Origin: an uncultured Treponema sp.
GTDB lineage: Bacteria; Spirochaetota; Spirochaetia; Treponematales; Treponemataceae
Direction: 5' to 3'
DNA: 10,294 nucleotides
Assembly: GCA_946538875.1 (NCBI GenBank)
Contig: CAMNHD010000033.1
Location: forward strand, 1 to 10,294
Positions 6,310-10,294 of the stretch are shown in pieces. The notes under the pieces were generated by a model that was given only the letters and a program-made list of their open reading frames with translations, made no database searches and was not told where the DNA came from. Each line of letters opens with the position of its first letter. The first letter of the stretch is position 1. A program made the translations under genes and the position numbers.

Positions 6310-8169
6310 TTACAATTTGAATGAGTCGACAGCTTCCTTGAGGTTTGCAACAACTTCTGTGTTCTGCTCCGTGACGGACTGAGTCTGCTGGACAGCCTGA
6401 GAGATACGGGCCGCACTTTTTGCAACATCGTCCATGGTGGAGCTGAATTTTTCTGTGGTCTGGGCAAGGGCGGTCATGTCTTTTATAATCTCGTTGCTGC
6501 TCTGGAGCATGAGCTTGGAACCGGACCTGACATTGGAAGTAATCTCCGTAATCTGCTGGACAGCCTTGAGAACCTGTTCGCTGCCACTGGCCTGCTCATC
6601 CATGGCGGACTTGATGACTGTCTCCTGATTGCGCACCTGGCCGGTAAGCGAGAAGATGTCGGCGAATTGACTCTGCACAACCTGGGCCCCATTGGCGATT
6701 GTCTTGATGCCTTCCTGAAGGGTATTAAGGCTGTCAGTGATTGCCTTGCCCTGTTTGTCGGAGTCTTCTGCCAGTTTGCGGATTTCGCTTGCGACAACCG
6801 CAAAACCTTTGCCTGCTTCGCCGGCGTGTGAGGCTTCGATGGCGGCGTTCATGGCAAGAAGGTTTGTCTGGCTTGCTATGTTCTGGATGACATTGCTTGC
6901 TTCGATAAGAGCGGCGGATTCCTTGAGTATCTTGTCCGAGGCGGTTACTGCGTCGGCGATTTTCTGACGGCCCTCCACCGCGGCTGTGGAAAGATTTTCA
7001 ACAGTCAGCGCGTTCTTTTCAAGAATGTTGGTGACAGAGCGGATGTTGGTCACCATCTGTTCGATTGCGGCAGATGACTGAGTGACGGCAGATGACTGGG
7101 TTTCTATGTCGGAGTTGAGAACTTCTATGGCATGACCGATTTCAGAAGTCTTTACATTGACTTTTTCAATTCCGGCAGCCTCTTCGCTGATGCCTGTGAG
7201 AAGGATATCAGTGTTTTCAGCGATTTTGACAACAGCTTCCGAGGACTCTACGGCATTTTTTTTCAGGTGCTTTGACATTGTTCCCACGGAGTAGGATGCG
7301 GCCTGAAGCTCATAGACAAGCTCTTTTGTAGATGCGACAAAGTTGTTCACGCATTTTGCAATGACACCGTATTCGTCACGGCTGCTGATAGGCATTTCCT
7401 TTATGTCGGCATAGTTTTTGTCTGCTGCAAGAATCATAATGTCCCTGACCCGGTGAAGCCTTCGGGATGATGCTCTGAATTCGACAAATGAATTGATGAA
7501 CCCCAGCCAGAAAAGAATTGTCATGGACGGAGTGAATTTTAATTGTATGTACTTTGGAAAAAGATTCTGCGGCCCGTCATAACCAATTGCAAGTCCTGCG
7601 GAAACAAGGATGAGTCCCAGCATATTGGCACAGGAAATTGCCATACCGCGCCCAAATGACCTTATAGCTATGTATTTGCGGTCAATCGGAAGAAACTGCA
7701 GCCAGGGTTCCAGGGAGTGATAGAACAGAACGTTTCCGAAGGCGGTGATTTCAGTGGAAAAGCCTATCATAACAAGGGCTACGGACGTATAGTTGACTTG
7801 GTAGCCGTATGATTTGCCGCCCTTTATGATAAACAGAATACCCAGGGCAATAAAGAAAATTTCCACAGGAATTGTAAAGAGCTGCAGGTCTTTTGCGGCC
7901 TTTGATGCCTTTACGAAAGTTGCTTCAGAACCGTCGTATGAAAGGATGGAGCGCATGTTAAGCATGATGATGGTGCCAATCAATAGATACTTGACGGCCA
8001 GGAAGATTAGCATCGGGACATACAGAAATACATCCAGACACTGCTTTGGGGTTACTATCCCGCAGAAAAGTAACGGGAAAAAGAACAGCGTATCTCCAAG
8101 AAGAAATGGTGAATAGAAAGACAAGATAATCTTTTTGGGAACCTTTTTTCCGTTTGGAATCAACTCCAT
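6310..8169 (-). CDS. Methyl-accepting chemotaxis protein with six-TM N-terminus
   Basis: A 619-residue chemoreceptor that passes signals to CheA/CheW and so to the flagellar motor. The cytoplasmic signalling domain (about 290-610) is one long coiled coil; its hairpin tip carries [40 protein letters not shown] (429-468), the region that binds CheA and CheW. A divergent HAMP-like linker lies around 232-285 (ending [16 protein letters not shown]). Instead of two helices around a periplasmic sensor, the N-terminus holds about six hydrophobic segments (roughly 17-37, 47-70, 97-117, 127-148, 176-197, 213-231) with short loops, so no extracellular ligand domain is present. The stimulus may be sensed within the membrane. 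The C-terminus (DSFKL) lacks the CheR-tethering pentapeptide. A strong AGGAGGT (8175-8181) lies five bases before the ATG. The gene stands alone with candidate promoters upstream. Confidence 0.93.
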   Translation of the reverse strand: MELIPNGKKVPKKIILSFYSPFLLGDTLFFFPLLFCGIVTPKQCLDVFLYVPMLIFLAVKYLLIGTIIMLNMRSILSYDGSEATFVKASKAAKDLQLFTIPVEIFFIALGILFIIKGGKSYGYQVNYTSVALVMIGFSTEITAFGNVLFYHSLEPWLQFLPIDRKYIAIRSFGRGMAISCANMLGLILVSAGLAIGYDGPQNLFPKYIQLKFTPSMTILFWLGFINSFVEFRASSRRLHRVRDIMILAADKNYADIKEMPISSRDEYGVIAKCVNNFVASTKELVYELQAASYSVGTMSKHLKKNAVESSEAVVKIAENTDILLTGISEEAAGIEKVNVKTSEIGHAIEVLNSDIETQSSAVTQSSAAIEQMVTNIRSVTNILEKNALTVENLSTAAVEGRQKIADAVTASDKILKESAALIEASNVIQNIASQTNLLAMNAAIEASHAGEAGKGFAVVASEIRKLAEDSDKQGKAITDSLNTLQEGIKTIANGAQVVQSQFADIFSLTGQVRNQETVIKSAMDEQASGSEQVLKAVQQITEITSNVRSGSKLMLQSSNEIIKDMTALAQTTEKFSSTMDDVAKSAARISQAVQQTQSVTEQNTEVVANLKEAVDSFKL

Positions 8170-8198
8170 GTTTTACCTCCTAAGTGACATTCCCCTCA

Positions 8199-8225
8199 TA
8201 ACCGACGATGCACTCAGGAGATTTA
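8199..8225 (-). promoter_or_regulatory. Possible sigma-28 promoter of the chemoreceptor gene
   Basis: Read on the minus strand, TAAA (8222-8225) is followed after 15 bp by GTCGGTTA (8199-8206). The -35 is exact and the spacing right, but only five of eight -10 bases match GCCGATAA. Chemoreceptor genes are often FliA-controlled, which raises its plausibility. Confidence 0.3.
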
Positions 8226-8274
8226 CTGACCCGGACAATGTGAAGGGCCGAAAATCTATTTTAGTGCTAATATT

Positions 8275-8304
8275 ATTCTAACATCTGAATTCAATTTAAT
8301 GCAA
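8275..8304 (-). promoter_or_regulatory. Sigma-70-type promoter of the chemoreceptor gene
   Basis: Read on the minus strand, TTGCAT (8299-8304) and TAGAAT (8275-8280) are 18 bp apart, and the -10 is preceded by TGT, giving an extended -10. The transcript would have a leader of about 100 nt before the start codon. Confidence 0.5.
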
Positions 8305-8395
8305 ACGTTTTTTTCTTGTTTTATGAGTAATTACATGAATGACAGTTTTTCTAAAAAAAGAGTTGAAATAGAGTAAAAGGATTCAGTGTCAACCG

Positions 8396-8429
8396 AAAAA
8401 CTCACCCCTAAACTGCGGGTAATCAGGGG
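8396..8429 (-). terminator. Weak terminator-like hairpin downstream of hisB
   Basis: On the minus strand, CCCCT (from 8429-8425) can pair with AGGGG (8409-8405) across a 15-base loop, followed by TGAG and five Ts (8400-8396). The stem is short, so the call is tentative. Its left arm can also pair with sequence in the loop of the neighbouring 11-bp inverted repeat. Confidence 0.3.
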
Positions 8430-8431
8430 AT

Positions 8432-8467
8432 TCCGGTCATTCTGGATTGATGCCCTGAATGACCGGA
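8432..8467. repeat. Perfect 11-bp inverted repeat, REP-like or transcript-end hairpin
   Basis: TCCGGTCATTC (8432-8442) and GAATGACCGGA (8457-8467) are perfect inverted copies around a 14-base loop, beginning seven bases after the hisB stop. No T-tract follows directly on either strand. The GTCATTC...GAATGAC outline resembles short palindromic REP-type elements found between genes in many bacteria, but only one copy is in this window. Confidence 0.6.
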
Positions 8468-8473
8468 TGTAAA

Positions 8474-9094
8474 TCAGACAATCACGCCTTTGGTTGAAGG
8501 AACTTCTCCGTTGCGTCTCGGGTCGATTTCTACAGCGGCCCTAATTGCCCTGCCTGCGGCCTTGAACAGACCTTCCATCTTGTGGTGGTCGCTTCTACCG
8601 CGGATTGTGTCCAGGTGAAGGTTGCATTTTGCGCCGCCCGCAAAGCCCTGCCAGAAGTCTTCAAAGCAGTCTGTCTGGAAACTGGACTGTACACCGTCCG
8701 GGCTTATGCTCACCAGAGGTACTCCGGTAAGTGAAGCATTGCATACGCAGAAGCTTCTGCCGCCAAAGTCTACGCTGGCCTGGAGAAGACTTTCGTCCAT
8801 GGGGTAGATGAAAAAGCCGGAGCGGTAGATACCTGCACAGTTGCCCAGAGCCTTGGCAAAGCATAGTCCCAAAGTGATGCCGGTATCTTCTATTAAATGA
8901 TGCTGGTCCACATGGAGGTCGCCGGCAAGAGTCCCCTCAAGGTCGAACATGCCGTGCTTGCAGAAAGCCTGAAGCATGTGGTCAAAGAAGCCGATGGGAT
9001 TCTTGACATTGCACTTGCCGGTACCGTCAAGGTTCAGGGTAAGAGTAATCTGTGTTTCCTTTGTGTTGCGTTCAACAGTAGCAATCCGCGCCAT
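8474..9094 (-). CDS. hisB: Imidazoleglycerol-phosphate dehydratase
   Basis: The enzyme removes water from imidazoleglycerol phosphate to give imidazoleacetol phosphate in histidine synthesis; it is a Mn-dependent cytoplasmic oligomer. At 206 residues it is the monofunctional form, without the N-terminal histidinol-phosphatase domain of enteric HisB. Metal-binding motifs are present: GFFDHML (35-41), HVDQHHLIEDTGITL (61-75), and RGRSDHHKMEGLFKA (165-179), with the terminal PSTKG (199-203). In the last metal motif the usual G-x-[DN]-x-HH is G-R-S-D-HH, so S168 takes the place of Asn/Asp. The metal-ligand histidines and glutamates remain, so activity is expected. The ATG lies one base after the hisG stop, with no strong ribosome binding site, suggesting translational coupling. 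Confidence 0.95.
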   Translation of the reverse strand: MARIATVERNTKETQITLTLNLDGTGKCNVKNPIGFFDHMLQAFCKHGMFDLEGTLAGDLHVDQHHLIEDTGITLGLCFAKALGNCAGIYRSGFFIYPMDESLLQASVDFGGRSFCVCNASLTGVPLVSISPDGVQSSFQTDCFEDFWQGFAGGAKCNLHLDTIRGRSDHHKMEGLFKAAGRAIRAAVEIDPRRNGEVPSTKGVIV

Positions 9095-9095
9095 A

Positions 9096-9968
9096 TCACA
9101 CCATCACTTTGCGGAGTTCGTACTCCACGATGTCGGTTGCGCCGAGTGACTGGAGCTTTGGAAGAAGTGTGGGGACTTCTGCCTTTTTTACAGCAATCTT
9201 TATGGCGTAACCGTTTCCTCCAAAGAGAGGAGAAACTGTCGGGCTTCTCATGGAAGGAAGACCCTTTACCAGAGCGTCGAATTTTTCTTCGGAGACATTC
9301 ATTTCCAGCATCACACGGGAGCGGGCGGCAAGAACTGTCTCGAACAGCATCTTGAGCTCCATTATCTTCTGCTTCTTTTCAGGATCGGCAAGGGCCTGCT
9401 TGCTGGCATACATGCGTGTTGAAGACTCCATGAGGGTGTCCACAATCTTGAGATTGTTTGCACGCAGTGATGAGCCTGTGCTTGTGTTGTCTATGAGAAT
9501 CTGTGCGATTGAATCTTCGTTGTCCTGGACAAAGCCTTCGCTTGTGCCCCAAGTGCGGAAAAGAGTTCCGTCAATCTTGCGCTCGGAAACCCATCTGCGG
9601 CTGAGTGTCTGGTATTCAGTGGCGATTGTAACTGGCTTGGAGATAATCTGCTGGAAGTCGAATGATTCCGGAATGGCGGCGACAATGCGTACCGGGTCAA
9701 AGCCAAGGTCCATAATCTCTTCAACCTGGTCCTGGACTTCGTTTTCGTAGACCCAGTCTTTTCCGCTGAATCCCACGTCGGCCTTGTTACCGGCAAGAAG
9801 ATTGCTGACAATCTGTGGCTTGACTACCTGGAATGCAAGGTCGTCCTGATTTGTTATGGGGAAATATGTGCGGTCCGGAAGGTAAAGTGAAATACCCACA
9901 TCGCTAAGCAGTTCGTAAACTGACTCGTAAATTCTGCCCTTTGCTAATAAAATCTTAAGTTTTTCCAT
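9096..9968 (-). CDS. hisG: ATP phosphoribosyltransferase, long form
   Basis: HisG joins ATP and PRPP to make phosphoribosyl-ATP, the committed step of histidine synthesis. The 290-residue length and the C-terminal domain (about 218-290, with SPTVSPLFGGNGYAIKIAVKK and LQSLGATDIVEYELRKV) identify the long form, which is self-sufficient, needs no HisZ and normally carries the histidine feedback site in that domain. The catalytic part shows LKILLAKGRIYE (4-15), ADVGFSGKDW (63-72), DLGFDPVRIVAAIP (87-100) and the PRPP-binding LIDNTSTGSSLRANNL (158-173). The start at 9968 gives the normal N-terminus, yet no Shine-Dalgarno precedes it; instead a -10 box lies six bases upstream, so the mRNA may be leaderless. 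hisB follows one base after the stop. No other his gene is in the window. Confidence 0.95.
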   Translation of the reverse strand: MEKLKILLAKGRIYESVYELLSDVGISLYLPDRTYFPITNQDDLAFQVVKPQIVSNLLAGNKADVGFSGKDWVYENEVQDQVEEIMDLGFDPVRIVAAIPESFDFQQIISKPVTIATEYQTLSRRWVSERKIDGTLFRTWGTSEGFVQDNEDSIAQILIDNTSTGSSLRANNLKIVDTLMESSTRMYASKQALADPEKKQKIMELKMLFETVLAARSRVMLEMNVSEEKFDALVKGLPSMRSPTVSPLFGGNGYAIKIAVKKAEVPTLLPKLQSLGATDIVEYELRKVMV

Positions 9969-9974
9969 AAACTT

Positions 9975-10003
9975 ATTCTACAGAAAATTGGTCATAACGG
10001 CAA
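9975..10003 (-). promoter_or_regulatory. Promoter of hisGB, predicted to give a leaderless transcript
   Basis: Read on the minus strand, TTGCCG (9998-10003) and TAGAAT (9975-9980) are 17 bp apart. Six bases separate the -10 box from the hisG ATG, placing the expected transcription start at or within a base or two of the A of ATG. The absence of a ribosome binding site agrees with this. Confidence 0.5.
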
Positions 10004-10095
10004 TACTCAAACCGTGTTCCTTATTGAAATCAATTTTGTAAAAAAATGCCAAAGTGGCGGTACGCGACCGGTAGTGCATCCTCCTTAATTAATTC

Positions 10096-10123
10096 TTGAT
10101 TTTTAGGGAAAATAAAGTATACT
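10096..10123 (+). promoter_or_regulatory. Promoter of the zinc-ribbon protein gene
   Basis: TTGATT (10096-10101) and TATACT (10118-10123) are 16 bp apart, placing the start point near 10130, just ahead of the ribosome binding site AGAGGA (10134-10139). It is divergent from the hisG promoter within a 175-nt gap. Confidence 0.6.
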
Positions 10124-10143
10124 TAAGTAAAGTAGAGGAAAAT

Positions 10144-10294
10144 ATGGCAGACGTCAATAATTATAAGTGTCCAGCGTGCGGCGGCGGACTTACGTTCAAT
10201 TCGGCCACGGGAAAAGTGGTGTGTGAGTACTGTGACAGTGTTTACGAAATCGCACAGATAGAAGAATTGTACGGGGCTGGTCAGGATACTCAGA
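10144..10294 (+). CDS. Zinc-ribbon (TFIIB-type) protein, N-terminal fragment, continues beyond window
   Basis: Only the first 50 residues are visible and the frame is still open at the window end. They begin MADVNNYKCPACGGGLTFNS and contain a zinc ribbon built from C9-x2-C12 (CPAC) and C27-x2-C30 (CEYC), followed by DSVYEIAQIEELYG. This arrangement (a CPxCGG knuckle, an ATGK turn, a CxYC knuckle, then a short acidic helix) matches proteins usually annotated as TFIIB-type zinc-ribbon proteins in gut bacteria, whose function is not established. In such proteins a second, longer region normally follows; it is not available here. AGAGGA lies four bases before the ATG and a good promoter precedes it. 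The fold is well supported; the role is unknown. Confidence 0.8.
   Translation, partial: MADVNNYKCPACGGGLTFNSATGKVVCEYCDSVYEIAQIEELYGAGQDTQ

Larger units (their letters stand above)
8170..8473. other. Gene-free region between hisB and the chemoreceptor gene
   Basis: No convincing coding frame is present in these 304 nt. From the hisB side (right) it holds an 11-bp inverted repeat, a weak hairpin with T5, an AT-rich stretch with a lone perfect TTGACA on the minus strand (8387-8392) but no good -10, then two promoter candidates for the chemoreceptor gene. Confidence 0.7.

Noticed and set aside
8351..8392. Perfect TTGACA on the minus strand (8387-8392) as a promoter for the chemoreceptor gene
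   Set aside because: No acceptable -10 box lies at 16-18 bp; the best candidate, TATTTC, matches only three of six bases.
8897..9355. Plus-strand open frame (152 codons) spanning the hisB/hisG junction
   Set aside because: It crosses two genes with unmistakable enzyme motifs on the other strand and has no ribosome binding site or recognisable domain.
10056..10075. Short inverted repeat CGGT-ACGCG-ACCG in the gap between hisG and the zinc-ribbon gene
   Set aside because: Four-base arms are too short to separate from chance, and the site is not placed against either promoter.

Overview
The window looks like chromosomal core DNA of a spirochaete, most likely a host-associated Treponema with mid-range GC. 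This is an inference from protein style: a TPR protein resembling the treponemal TP0095 type, a chemoreceptor with the [14 protein letters not shown] hairpin tip, and a long-form HisG. No phage, insertion sequence, CRISPR array, tRNA or rRNA is visible.

Layout. (1) Positions 2-3021, plus strand: the 3' part of rsmE (16S rRNA methyltransferase); then a strong promoter-like site (583-611) and a tight three-gene unit, namely a cytoplasmic HExxH putative metalloprotease, a secreted protein of unknown function that overlaps it by 14 nt, and rsmG, which starts one base after the previous stop. A GC-rich hairpin with a T-tract (3031-3073) closes the unit. (2) Positions 3072-4427, minus strand: a membrane-anchored TPR protein whose C-terminus resembles an Mrr-type nuclease fold with the catalytic residues lost. 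It is preceded by a near-perfect sigma-28 (FliA) promoter match. (3) Positions 4566-6226, minus strand: an Lrp/AsnC-family regulator followed by a class I/II PLP aminotransferase, with stop and start sharing one base. A 7-bp inverted repeat with 22-bp spacing sits between the promoter and the ribosome binding site. (4) Positions 6310-8169, minus strand: a six-TM methyl-accepting chemotaxis protein. (5) Positions 8170-8473: a 304-nt gene-free stretch with candidate promoters for the chemoreceptor and, just after hisB, an 11-bp perfect inverted repeat. (6) Positions 8474-9968, minus strand: hisB and hisG, one base apart, read from a promoter whose predicted start point falls on the hisG ATG. (7) From 10144, plus strand: the start of a zinc-ribbon protein running off the window.

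How the genes relate. Two rRNA methyltransferase genes flank the protease/secreted pair, but no shared role is evident. The Lrp-type regulator most likely controls itself and its coupled aminotransferase. HisG (first step) and HisB (dehydration step) belong to histidine synthesis, and the other his genes are not in view. The chemoreceptor and TPR gene may share sigma-28 control, which would tie the TPR protein to motility or chemotaxis. I see no clear defence or mobile system. The best leads for something new are the Mrr-like TPR protein with its flagellar-type promoter, the HExxH protein with a possible ParB-like segment, and the structured regulatory DNA upstream of the Lrp gene and downstream of hisB.
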